64,000 nucleotides of DNA from Marifrigoribacter sp965178585 (GTDB lineage: Bacteria > Bacteroidota > Bacteroidia > Flavobacteriales > Flavobacteriaceae), in NCBI GenBank assembly GCA_965178585.1, contig OZ238267.1, forward strand, positions 1,116,001 through 1,180,000, read 5' to 3'. The translations under genes and the position numbers were made by a program. The notes beneath the pieces are model-generated. The model made no database searches and had not been told where the DNA came from. It worked only from the letters and a program-made list of their open reading frames with translations. Each line of letters starts with the position of its first letter. Within the stretch, counting starts at the first letter, position 1. Below, in pieces: positions 55,248-64,000 of the stretch.

Positions 55248-57674
55248 TTAGCGTAAAGTAGCTCCAAATTCTCTTTCGAAATTTTGCTGAAGCTTCTTCA
55301 TTGTTTTTTCAATTTGTTTGTCTGTTAGTGTTTTTCTTTCGTCTTGTAAAGTAAAACTTAATGCATACGATTTCTTGCCTTCAGGTAATTTACTTCCAGT
55401 ATAAACATCAAAAAGACTAATGTTTTTTAATAGTTGTTTTTCAGTTTTATTAGCAACTTCTTTTAAAGAATCAAACGACACATTATTGTCAATTAATAGT
55501 GCTAAGTCTCGTTTCACTTTTGGGAATTTAGAAATTGCTTTTAATTTAAAGTTTTCGGCAGCTATTTCTTCTAATATTGCATCCCACTTGTAATCTGCAT
55601 AAAAAGTTTCAGCATCTATTCCAAAAGAAGATGTAATGTTTTTGCTAATAATACCAAATTCAACTAATAATTTTCCACTTACTGAAAAAGATAAACCTTC
55701 AGAGAAAATTTGATCTTTAACTCCAGTTTCAGAATAATTGTTAATTCCTAAACGATCCAAAACAGTGGTAACGATTCCTTTAAAATAAAAGAAAGAGCTT
55801 TTTTGAGAATCTAGTGCCCAATTCTCTTCATTTTTCAAACCAGAAACTAATAAAGTTAAATGTTTTGGTTCTTGCCTTCCAGATTCATATTGATGATACG
55901 TCTTTCCGAATTCAAAAAGCTTTATGTCACTTGCTTTACGATTAGAATTAAATGATAAAGCTTCTAAAGTATTAAATAACATAGATTGCCTCATTACTGA
56001 CAAGTCATTACTTAATGGATTTAGCATTTCTACATTATGCTCAGGTTTTAATGAATCACTTAGTTCGATGTATTTTGAAGAGGTAAGTGAGTTACCCATC
56101 ATTTCATGAAAACCTAAGGAAGTTAATTGATTTCCAATTTTATTTTGGATTTGGTAATCTTCAATAATTTGGTTAGCAGAAATAGAAGCATTTAGTTTTT
56201 CTGTAAATTTGATGTTGTTGTAACCATATACCCTTAGTATTTCTTCGATAACATCGGCTTCACGAGTTACATCGTTTCTATAAGCTGGGATAGTCATTCC
56301 TAAACCAGTTTCAGTAACATTATTAATTTTAATGTCTAATGAAGTTAAAATTTCTTTGATAGTTTCTCTTGGAATTTCTTCACCAATAAGACTCGTTGCA
56401 TTTTCAAAATTTAAAAATACTTGATGGTCTTCAATTTTTTTAGGATAGATATCTACTATATCACTAGTAATTTCTCCTCCTGCTATAGCTTTTATAAGCA
56501 AAGCTGCACGCATTAAAGCATATTCTGTAATATTTGGGTCGATACCTCTTTCAAAACGAAAAGAAGCGTCTGTATTTAAAGCATGGCGTTTTGCACTTTT
56601 ACGAATACTTACAGGATTAAAATAAGCACTTTCTAAAAATATCGATTCTGTAGAATCGGTTACTCCACTATCGATACCTCCAAAAACACCAGCAATACAC
56701 ATTGGTTTTTCAGCATCACAAATCATTAAATCATCTTCGTGTAACTCTCTTTCAACACCATCTAAGGTGATGAATTTTGTTCCTTTAACTACTGTTTTAA
56801 CCAATATTTTATCTCCAGATATTTTACCGCTGTCAAATGCATGTAAGGGTTGACCTAGCTCGTGTAGTACGTAATTGGTGGCATCTACTATATTGTTTAT
56901 TGGAGTTAAGCCAATTGATTTTAATCTATTTTGAAGCCATTGTGGTGACTCAGCTACTTTAATGCCGCTGATAGTAACACCACAATATCTTGGAGCTAAA
57001 TTAGAATCCTCCACTTCAACATCTATTTTATGAGTTCTATTTTCAACTCTAAAACTACTATTTGAAGGTGTTATTAATTCTAATAATACTTCATTTCTAA
57101 GTAAACCCGCTTTTAAATCACGGGCAACACCCCAGTGACTCATTGCGTCTGCTCTATTGGGAGTTAAGCCTATTTCAAAAATCTGATCATTTTCAATTTC
57201 AAAAACTTCAGAACCTAAAGTTCCAGGAACTAAATCTTCATTTAAAATCATGATACCGTCATGACTTTTTCCTAAACCTAGCTCGTCCTCGGCACAGATC
57301 ATTCCGTGACTTTCTTCTCCACGAATTTTCCCTTTTTTAATGACAAATGAATTTCCTTCTTCATCATACAAAGTAGTGCCAATTGTTGCGACAGGTACTT
57401 TTTGACCAGCTGCAACATTAGGAGCTCCACATACTATTTGTAATACTTCATCATTTCCGACATCAACTTTTGTAACTTTTAATCGATCTGCATTTGGATG
57501 TTGTTCACATTCTAAAACATGTCCAATAACTATACCTTTTAATCCGCCTTTAATAGACTCGAAAGCTTCAATGCCTTCAACTTCAAGACCTAAATCGGTT
57601 AATAAATTTCCTGTTTTTTCGGCATCCCAATCAACTTTAATGAATTGTTTTAACCAGTTATATGAAATCTTCAT
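55248..57674 (-). CDS. pheT: Phenylalanyl-tRNA synthetase beta subunit
   Basis: Large subunit of the alpha2-beta2 enzyme that charges tRNA-Phe. The 808-residue protein has the full domain set: an N-terminal tRNA-binding OB domain (about 40-155, IVIGHVLECEQHPNADRLKV), B3/B4 editing (about 210-400), B5 (about 410-475, with IPAYRNDVTREADVIEEIL), the catalytic-like domain, and the C-terminal FDX-ACB anticodon-binding domain (about 715-808). A TATATTTG promoter box lies upstream (57697-57704). The alpha subunit gene is not in the window. Confidence 0.96.
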   Translation of the reverse strand: MKISYNWLKQFIKVDWDAEKTGNLLTDLGLEVEGIEAFESIKGGLKGIVIGHVLECEQHPNADRLKVTKVDVGNDEVLQIVCGAPNVAAGQKVPVATIGTTLYDEEGNSFVIKKGKIRGEESHGMICAEDELGLGKSHDGIMILNEDLVPGTLGSEVFEIENDQIFEIGLTPNRADAMSHWGVARDLKAGLLRNEVLLELITPSNSSFRVENRTHKIDVEVEDSNLAPRYCGVTISGIKVAESPQWLQNRLKSIGLTPINNIVDATNYVLHELGQPLHAFDSGKISGDKILVKTVVKGTKFITLDGVERELHEDDLMICDAEKPMCIAGVFGGIDSGVTDSTESIFLESAYFNPVSIRKSAKRHALNTDASFRFERGIDPNITEYALMRAALLIKAIAGGEITSDIVDIYPKKIEDHQVFLNFENATSLIGEEIPRETIKEILTSLDIKINNVTETGLGMTIPAYRNDVTREADVIEEILRVYGYNNIKFTEKLNASISANQIIEDYQIQNKIGNQLTSLGFHEMMGNSLTSSKYIELSDSLKPEHNVEMLNPLSNDLSVMRQSMLFNTLEALSFNSNRKASDIKLFEFGKTYHQYESGRQEPKHLTLLVSGLKNEENWALDSQKSSFFYFKGIVTTVLDRLGINNYSETGVKDQIFSEGLSFSVSGKLLVEFGIISKNITSSFGIDAETFYADYKWDAILEEIAAENFKLKAISKFPKVKRDLALLIDNNVSFDSLKEVANKTEKQLLKNISLFDVYTGSKLPEGKKSYALSFTLQDERKTLTDKQIEKTMKKLQQNFEREFGATLR

Positions 57675-57696
57675 GCTTAAATTTTGTTACAATCTG

Positions 57697-57704
57697 CAAA
57701 TATA
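57697..57704 (-). promoter_or_regulatory. -7 promoter box of pheT
   Basis: On the minus strand TATATTTG is a perfect TAnnTTTG match 22 bases before the pheT ATG. Confidence 0.5.
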
Positions 57705-57822
57705 ATACTTCGCACCTTTTTTATAAAGGTTTTTAAACGCTATTATAGTTTAAATTATTTTAACTAAGTATTGTAATTAAAATTCATATTTTGTGACTAA
57801 CGATTTTAAAAATAAATCTTCT

Positions 57823-59074
57823 ATGCGGAACTATATTCCATTGCTTTTTTCATTATTTATTATAATGGCCTTGATAGCTTCATGTAAAAAAGAAAAACCC
57901 TCGGAAGCTTCTAGTTCAGGTTCTCACTTAAAAAAAGGTCCCTGGAAAGCAACCTTGCAAGTACAAGATGAAAGGGAACTGCCTTTTTTAATGGAAATCA
58001 AAAGTGATTCTTCTTTTATAGTGTTCAATTCTGAAGAGCGTATTAAGACTGATGAGATTTCCATTAAAGAAGATTCAATTATTTTTAAAATGCCTGTGTT
58101 TGAAGGTGTTTTTAAAGGGAAAATAGACTCTGCTGAATTAATTACAGGAGATTTTATTAAGGAGAGCTTAGATAGAATAGTACCCTTTAAAATGGAGTTT
58201 GGAACTGCAAAAAGATTTGAAGTTATTAATGAGTCTAAACATAATATTAGCGGAAATTGGGAAACGGTGTTTAGCCCAAATTCTGAAATCGACAGATATA
58301 TAGCAAAGGGAATATTTAAACAAGAAGGGGCAAAAGTAACAGGTACTTTTAGGACAACTACAGGGGATTATCGCTACTTAGAAGGGGTGTTGGATGGTGA
58401 CCAGTTAAAGCTATCTACATTTGATGGAGCCCATGCTTTTTTGTTTGAAGCAACTGTTACCGATAGTACGATAGCAGGTGATTTTTACAGTGGTAATCAT
58501 TGGAAGGAACCTTTTGTTGGAAAAAGAAATGAATCTTATGAGTTACCATCTGCAAACACATTAACTTATTTAAAGGATGGATATGATTCTATTGAGTTTT
58601 CATTTCCAAACACCAATGGAGAGCTTGTGTCCTTAGATGATGAGATTTATAAAAATAAAGTAGTCATTGTACAAATAATGGGGACTTGGTGTCCAAATTG
58701 CTTGGATGAAACTAAGTATTATTCGCAGTTTTATAAGGAACACCAAGATGAAGCTATTGAATTTATCGCCTTAGCTTTTGAATATAAAAGAACAGAAGAA
58801 AAAGCATTTAAAGCAATTACAGGGTTAACAAATAAAATAGGAGTGACCTACCCCCATATTATTGGCTCAATATGGAACTAGTGATAAAAAGAAAGCAAAT
58901 GAAAAATTACCTATGTTAAATCATGTGTTGTCTTATCCAACGACTATATTTATAGATAAGAAAGGGAAGGTTCGTAAAATTCACACTGGCTTTAATGGTC
59001 CCGCAACAGGAGATAAACATATTGCTTTTAAAAAGGAATTTGAAAGTTATATAGAAGCTTTATTGAAAGAGTGA
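57823..59074 (+). pseudogene. TlpA-like thioredoxin-family lipoprotein, broken by a frameshift
   Basis: Envelope thiol-disulfide protein split in two frames: 57823-58881 and the frame ending at 59074. The signal (LFIIMALIASCKKEK) gives a lipidated Cys. A beta-rich N-terminal part (about 35-250) is followed by a redoxin domain with the active site GTWCPNCLDETKYY (C-x-x-C). At the run of five C (58851-58855) the frame reads TYPHIIGSIWN and stops. Removing one C gives TYPILLAQYGTSDKKK, which continues through YPTTIFIDKKGKVRKIH, the rest of a normal TlpA fold. So a one-base insertion, a real mutation or a sequence error has cut the C-terminal quarter. The N-terminal GTG at 57793 is an alternative start. 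Confidence 0.85.
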
Positions 59075-59125
59075 TTTTTTTATTATAGTTAATTTTGAAA
59101 AATATTAATAGTTTTAAGTGATCAT

Positions 59126-59461
59126 TTAATAAAGGATATTGTCAAGTGTTTGATCTAGTCTTTTTTCCATCATTGAAAAATTACAGTCTGAAAAGAAAAT
59201 TTCATACATTTCTCTTCTAAAAGCACTTAATTCCTTCTCACTATATACTTGTTGTTGAATGTTTTTGTCAATTTTTTTGAACCTTTTATTTTCACTATCG
59301 TTTCGAAATATCTCCTCCATTTTTTCAAATGTTTTGGCATCTACCTTAGTTTTTATCATATCTATTTCCTTCTGAGTCTCATTTTTATCAGCATTGGCAC
59401 ACATTAATAGAATGTAGGCATGTAATTCGTTTTTTGTCCAATTTTTTGCTTTTGTTGACAT
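59126..59461 (-). CDS. Small alpha-helical protein, function unknown
   Basis: A 111-residue soluble protein of mainly helical character: NELHAYILLMCANADKNETQ, DMIKTKVDAKTFEKMEEIF and FRREMYEIFFSDCNFSMMEK. The first helix with its acidic-asparagine turn (ANADKNET) weakly resembles TerB-like proteins, which may bind metal, but there is not enough sequence to be sure. No signal peptide. It stands between the broken redoxin gene and recG. Treat as hypothetical. Confidence 0.55.
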   Translation of the reverse strand: MSTKAKNWTKNELHAYILLMCANADKNETQKEIDMIKTKVDAKTFEKMEEIFRNDSENKRFKKIDKNIQQQVYSEKELSAFRREMYEIFFSDCNFSMMEKRLDQTLDNILY

Positions 59462-59595
59462 TTTATATTTTGTTAAGGTTAATTAGTATTGTTAAAAATA
59501 TAATTTTTTATTAAAGTAATAAAAATAGCATAGAAGAAGAATAAGGGCAACCACATTTTAATGTGATATTTTTATAAGTTGAACCACTTTTAAAC

Positions 59596-61701
59596 TTAGG
59601 AAATATAATTCCAAATATTCTTATACTTAGTTAACTGGATGTAAGTGCTTTTTACGGGTAGGTTTTCTGGTAGTGATAGGGAAGGGTCGTTTTTCATAAT
59701 TTCAATCGCATAACTTCTAGCAATTTTTAATATTTCGTGATCTTTAATGATGTCAGCAATTCTTAAGTTAAGAACACCGCTTTGTTGCGTTCCCATTAAG
59801 TCTCCAGGTCCTCTTAATCTAAGGTCGACTTCGGCAATTTCAAAACCATCACTTGTTTTTACCATAGTTTCTAGTCTTGTTCTTGCGTTTTCTGATAGTT
59901 TATGGCTTGTCATTAAAATACAATAACTTTGATCAGCACCTCTACCAACACGTCCTCGGAGTTGATGTAATTGTGATAATCCAAAGCGTTCGGCACTTTC
60001 TATAATCATTACACTGGCATTAGGCACGTTTACACCCACTTCTATTACAGTTGTGGCTACCATAATTTGAGTTTCTCTCTTTACAAAGCGATTCATTTCA
60101 AATTCTTTGTCCTGAGGTTTCATTTTTCCATGGACTATGGATATTTGATAATCGGGTTTTTGAAATTCTCTAGAGATACTTTCGTAACCATCCATTAAAT
60201 CTTTATAATCTAAAGCTTCACTTTCTTGAATTAATGGGTAGACAATATAGACTTGTCGACCTTTAGAAATTTCATCCTTTATAAACTTAAAAACACGTAG
60301 TCTATTTGAGTCAAATCGATGAACTGTTTTAATGGTTTTTCTACCTGGTGGAAGTTCGTCAATAATCGAAATATCTAGGTCTCCATAAACACTCATTGCG
60401 AGGGTTCTTGGAATGGGTGTAGCAGTCATTACTAAGACGTGAGGAGGGAAGGTGTTTTTATGCCAAAGTTTAGATCTTTGAGCAACTCCAAATCGATGTT
60501 GTTCGTCGATAATTGCAAGCCCTAAATTCTTAAATTTCACCTTATCTTCGAGCAATGCATGCGTGCCAATAAGCAAGTTAATTTCTCCATTTTCGAGTTT
60601 TTCGTGAATTATTTTTCTATCTGAAGTTTTGGTTGAACCAGTTAACAGGTGAATGCTGAGTTTTAGATTTTTACATAATTCTAATAACCCGTTATAGTGT
60701 TGAACTGACAAAATTTCAGTTGGCGCCATAAGGCAAGCTTGAAAACCGTTGTCAGTAGCTATTAATACTGACATTAACGCTACTATAGTTTTGCCAGAAC
60801 CTACATCTCCTTGTAACAAACGATTCATTTGAGCATTACTGCCTAAATCGTTTCTAATTTCTTTAATTACTCGCTTCTGAGCTGAGGTTAATTCGAAGGG
60901 TAAATGTTCTTTGTAAAAAGTGTTAAAGTGATCCCCAATTTTTAAAAAAGGATACCCTTTTATTTTGGCTTTATGAAGTAAATTTTTTCGAATTAATTGT
61001 AGTTGAATGTAAAATAATTCTTCAAACTTTAATCGATATTGTGCCCTTGAAAGTAGGTGTTGGTTTTGTGGAAAATGGACGTTTAAAAGTGCTTCATTTT
61101 TGGGTAATAATTTTAGAGTTTCTAGAAGGTAATTTGGTAAGGTTTCAACGATATTATTTTTAGCTTCTAAGAATAATTGTTGCATTATAGAATTGATTAC
61201 TCTATTAGAAATTCCTCTAGCAATTAAAGTTTCTGTAGAAGGATATACTGGTTGCATAACCGGGCGTAAACTTTTTTCATATTCTGTTAGCAACTCCATT
61301 TCTGGATGTGGCATTGAAAAAACACCATTAAACCAGTTAGTTTTTCCAAAAACGACATACTGAGTGTTTAGCTTTAAATTTTCTTTTATCCATTTATGGC
61401 CTTTAAACCATACTAATTCCATTTTCCCTGAATCATCTTGAAAGCTTGCTACTAAGCGCTTTCCTCTTTTTTGATCTATCGTTTTAATATGGGTAATTCT
61501 TCCAATTACTTGTGTGTCTGCGTTGGTACGTTGTAATAAGTTGATTTTATAAAACTTCGTGCGATCTAAATATCGATTGGGAAATAAATTTGCTAAATCT
61601 TGAAAAGTAAAAATTCCTAACTCCTTTTTAAGTAAATCAGCCCGATTGGGGCCAACCCCTTTTAAATAGTCTATGGGAGTTTGGAATAAATTAGAATTCA
61701 T
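59596..61701 (-). CDS. recG: ATP-dependent DNA helicase RecG
   Basis: Superfamily 2 helicase that regresses stalled replication forks and processes recombination intermediates. The 701-residue protein has an N-terminal wedge/OB domain (about 5-170, including VIGRITHIKTID), followed by the helicase core with Walker A LLQGDVGSGKTIVALM, the DExH-type box LAIIDEQHRFGV, MTATPIPRTLAMSVYGDLD, and the C-terminal motifs VATTVIEVGVNVPNASVMI and QLHQLRGRVGRGADQSYCIL. Length is normal. Confidence 0.96.
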   Translation of the reverse strand: MNSNLFQTPIDYLKGVGPNRADLLKKELGIFTFQDLANLFPNRYLDRTKFYKINLLQRTNADTQVIGRITHIKTIDQKRGKRLVASFQDDSGKMELVWFKGHKWIKENLKLNTQYVVFGKTNWFNGVFSMPHPEMELLTEYEKSLRPVMQPVYPSTETLIARGISNRVINSIMQQLFLEAKNNIVETLPNYLLETLKLLPKNEALLNVHFPQNQHLLSRAQYRLKFEELFYIQLQLIRKNLLHKAKIKGYPFLKIGDHFNTFYKEHLPFELTSAQKRVIKEIRNDLGSNAQMNRLLQGDVGSGKTIVALMSVLIATDNGFQACLMAPTEILSVQHYNGLLELCKNLKLSIHLLTGSTKTSDRKIIHEKLENGEINLLIGTHALLEDKVKFKNLGLAIIDEQHRFGVAQRSKLWHKNTFPPHVLVMTATPIPRTLAMSVYGDLDISIIDELPPGRKTIKTVHRFDSNRLRVFKFIKDEISKGRQVYIVYPLIQESEALDYKDLMDGYESISREFQKPDYQISIVHGKMKPQDKEFEMNRFVKRETQIMVATTVIEVGVNVPNASVMIIESAERFGLSQLHQLRGRVGRGADQSYCILMTSHKLSENARTRLETMVKTSDGFEIAEVDLRLRGPGDLMGTQQSGVLNLRIADIIKDHEILKIARSYAIEIMKNDPSLSLPENLPVKSTYIQLTKYKNIWNYIS

Positions 61702-61702
61702 A

Positions 61703-61710
61703 TAATGAAA
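61703..61710 (-). promoter_or_regulatory. -7-like box of recG
   Basis: On the minus strand TATATTTC, one mismatch from TAnnTTTG, ends only a few bases from the recG ATG at 61701. Confidence 0.3.
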
Positions 61711-61780
61711 TATAAAATAGTCTTTAATAATTTGTAATTTGCAAACTACTAATTTTTACAAACCTTAAAAAAGATTTCTA

Positions 61781-64000
61781 ATGAAAAAAATCTACTTACT
61801 AATTGTTTTTTTTATAAGTTTACAAATATCAGCTCAATGCGATTTAACATTAATTGATAATGGTTCTTGGTCAGTTATATATACTGATAGTGAATGGTCT
61901 GCAGATTATCAAGGAGATTATGCCATTGATAATGATACAGCTACATTGTGGCATACTGGTTCTGGAGTGCCATACCCTCATGAAATACAAATAGATTTGG
62001 GAGCTTTATATCCTTTATCTGGAATAGGGATTCTACCAAGACAAGCCCCTACAAATGCAAAAGTTGAACAGATTGAAATTTATTTAAGTTTAGATGGTAC
62101 CACCTGGGATGTCCAAGGAGGGGAAATTTTTTTCTACGCAGATGAAAATGATATTGCTCTTAAGCAATCAACATTTCATTCTATAGATGCTAGGTATGTA
62201 AAAATAGTTGGACTTACTGGCTACAGTGATGATTATATGGGGATTGCTGAATTAGAAGTGTATCAAGATTTGGTATGCCCCCCAACTGGGCAAAACAATC
62301 AATTAATTACTTTTGAAGAAATATTAGATAAAGGGACAGAAGATGAACCATTTGAAGTTAATGCCGTTGCAAGTTCTGGATTAAGTGTTGATTATGAAAT
62401 AGTTTCGGGACCCGCTACAGTTGTTGGTAATATTGTAACTCTTACAGGAGATCCAGGAATTGTTGAAATTAAAGCGATACAAGGAGGTGACGTTGACTTT
62501 TACCCTTCAGAAGCAACAGTATTTTTTGAAGTTATAGATCTTTCATTGTATTATCCTGAGGTAACAACCCGTTTAATTGATGACTTTCCTTTAGAAATGC
62601 CAAATTTAAAGGCATATCCTATTTATATAAACTCATCTATAGTAGTATCTGATGATTTAGTTGAATTGCAACAAGTTGATTTAGAAATAGGGAATGATAC
62701 ATTTACTGCTGAAGAGCAAGATGGGTTTTATTACTATTTATGGACGCCATCTTCTTATGGTGTCCATACTATTGATATTCATGCAATTGCTTCCAATGGT
62801 AATGAAACAGTGATAACAAGAAATGTTGATGTAACTGATACAAATACTTCACAAATTGTAGGAACATTACAAGATGTTGTTATTGAGTTTGGTGGTGATA
62901 ATAGCCGTTGGTATTATGGAACTTACACTTTACCTCAATTTGTTGGGGCTTATGATAATATTAATGCTTTTTTTGAAGTTGAATGTCCGAGTATTAGTGG
63001 TGGATGTGACGATTGGGATCGATGGGCACATATAGACATCAAAGGACCTGACGGTAATTGGATACAAATTATACGTTATATTACACCTTATGGAGTAGCT
63101 TGTAATCATGAATTAGATGTTACAGATTATATCTCTTTATTACAAGGAGAAGTTGAGTTTAGAGTTTTTATTGATACGTGGGGAACAGGAGGATGGCAAT
63201 TGACATTAAATTTAGATTATAATCAAGGAGCTCCAGATTACGATTATTCCAATGTTGTAGAAATTTGGGACGCAACTTATAATTTTGGAGATCCTTCAAA
63301 TTTACAGCCTGTAGAATCTTATAATTTAGGTCTGATGAATGATATTGAAGAATCGCATTTAAGACTTTCAAATACAGGTCATGGATGGGGATCTAATAAT
63401 TCAGGAAATGCAGCAGAATTTTTTAATGCTTATCATTTTATTGATGTAGACTCCGAGCAAACTTTTATTCAACATTTGTGGAATGACTGTAATCCTAATC
63501 CAGATAATTGTACTGGGCAGCAAGGTACTTGGCAATATGATAGAGCTGGATGGTGTCCTGGAGCTATTTCACCACCAGATATATTTGATTTAACTCCTTA
63601 CATTGGAACTAATATTAATTTAGATTATAGATTTCACCCTACCTATCAAGATTTTTGCCATCCTAATAACCCTGATTGTGTTTCAGGCGTTACTTGTGCA
63701 GATTGTAACGATGGATATAATCCGCATTATGTTGTAGATGGTCAGGTAATTAAAAAAAGTAATGAACCTATTATTTATGGTGAAGTATTGGGGGTTAATT
63801 CCTTTAGTAATGATAAAGTATTCGAGTTGTCAGTTTATCCAAATCCAACAGATGGAATTTTTTCATTATATACCGACCAACTTGAAGGAATTACAATAGT
63901 AAGTATATATACAATTGAGGGGAAACAAGTAAAAGTTTATTATTTTATTTCAAATGAAGAATTAAACAATTATAAATTTGACCTTAGTAATCTGACAAGT
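61781..64000 (+). CDS. Secreted PNGase F-like glycosidase with discoidin-like domain and T9SS signal (cut by window end)
   Basis: A reading frame open from ATG 61781 to the window end (740 codons, no stop). Signal peptide: residues 1-18, LLIVFFISLQISAQ. Residues about 40-165 resemble an F5/8 type C (discoidin) carbohydrate-binding domain: YAIDNDTATLWHTG and ARYVKIVGLTGYSDDYMGIA. Residues about 360-650 match peptide-N-glycosidase F: GGCDDWDRWAHIDI, IIRYITPYG, TGHGWGSNNSGNAAEFFNAY, and GTWQYDRAGWCPGAISPPD, which cover the catalytic half. A T9SS sorting domain starts near 684 (SVYPNPTDGIFSLY). The enzyme would release N-glycans from glycoproteins outside the cell. recG is divergent 80 bases upstream. 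Confidence 0.88.
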   Translation, partial: MKKIYLLIVFFISLQISAQCDLTLIDNGSWSVIYTDSEWSADYQGDYAIDNDTATLWHTGSGVPYPHEIQIDLGALYPLSGIGILPRQAPTNAKVEQIEIYLSLDGTTWDVQGGEIFFYADENDIALKQSTFHSIDARYVKIVGLTGYSDDYMGIAELEVYQDLVCPPTGQNNQLITFEEILDKGTEDEPFEVNAVASSGLSVDYEIVSGPATVVGNIVTLTGDPGIVEIKAIQGGDVDFYPSEATVFFEVIDLSLYYPEVTTRLIDDFPLEMPNLKAYPIYINSSIVVSDDLVELQQVDLEIGNDTFTAEEQDGFYYYLWTPSSYGVHTIDIHAIASNGNETVITRNVDVTDTNTSQIVGTLQDVVIEFGGDNSRWYYGTYTLPQFVGAYDNINAFFEVECPSISGGCDDWDRWAHIDIKGPDGNWIQIIRYITPYGVACNHELDVTDYISLLQGEVEFRVFIDTWGTGGWQLTLNLDYNQGAPDYDYSNVVEIWDATYNFGDPSNLQPVESYNLGLMNDIEESHLRLSNTGHGWGSNNSGNAAEFFNAYHFIDVDSEQTFIQHLWNDCNPNPDNCTGQQGTWQYDRAGWCPGAISPPDIFDLTPYIGTNINLDYRFHPTYQDFCHPNNPDCVSGVTCADCNDGYNPHYVVDGQVIKKSNEPIIYGEVLGVNSFSNDKVFELSVYPNPTDGIFSLYTDQLEGITIVSIYTIEGKQVKVYYFISNEELNNYKFDLSNLTS

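Noticed and set aside
58862..59074. Separate 70-codon gene after the redoxin gene
   Set aside because: Its sequence is the continuation of the thioredoxin fold (YPTTIFIDKKGK) in another frame, so it is the tail of the broken gene.

Overview
The window is a stretch of chromosome from a member of the Flavobacteriaceae (phylum Bacteroidota). Base composition is AT-rich. Promoters follow the Bacteroidota pattern TTG-N17-21-TAnnTTTG rather than E. coli -35/-10 boxes, and Shine-Dalgarno sequences are weak or absent. The 16S 3' end reads GGAACACCTCCTTTCT. There are type IX secretion (T9SS) genes and substrates, a TonB-dependent receptor with a carboxypeptidase-like N-terminal domain, and family genes (DUF6048, DUF6452) that I recall from flavobacteria. 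Genus cannot be fixed by eye.

Layout. 1-12000: housekeeping genes: the 5' end of transketolase, tgt, an LptF/LptG permease, an EamA transporter, accA, dnaB, a secreted amidotransferase-fold protein, an OmpA protein, and the translation operon thrS-infC-rpmI-rplT on the minus strand. 12000-17880: one complete rRNA operon (three candidate promoters, boxA-like motifs, 16S, tRNA-Ile, tRNA-Ala, 23S, 5S, terminator). 18081-29700: RNA and SAM methyltransferases, a ZIP transporter, rlmD with two partner genes, rocD, a T9SS cargo protein, an Smr protein, a lipoprotein with thrombospondin-3-like repeats and a cysteine desulfurase. 29726-36449: TonB receptor plus M23 peptidase, a small coiled-coil gene with zapA, a strong 6S-like RNA candidate and rny. 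36450-46226: xerD, two small outer-membrane barrels, aroQ, lpdA, two overlapping msrB genes, lipoproteins, an M48 protease and an MFS permease. 46298-49221: a four-gene sigma-factor operon ending in two beta-helix-like surface proteins. 49527-64000: lon, porQ, cmk, an HTH/membrane pair, a fasciclin protein, pheT, a thioredoxin-family gene broken by a frameshift, recG, and the 5' part of a secreted PNGase F-like enzyme cut by the window end.

Functional themes. Most genes are core metabolism and information processing. The accessory layer is envelope and secretion: PorQ belongs to T9SS, and at least two proteins carry or appear to carry T9SS C-terminal sorting signals. The ECF sigma operon probably couples an envelope signal to production of surface proteins. 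No CRISPR array, insertion sequence, prophage or integrative element was recognised.

Most interesting points: infC appears to start at AUA; Tgt has lost the three zinc-binding cysteines of its CxCxxC motif; the redoxin gene is split at a run of five C; a 6S-like RNA sits between zapA and rny; several genes have their ATG 4-6 bases after a -7 box, which suggests leaderless mRNAs; and a secreted protein carries a Cys/His amidotransferase-like signature unlike true asparagine synthetase. I see no wholly new multi-gene system. The sigma/beta-helix operon is the nearest candidate.
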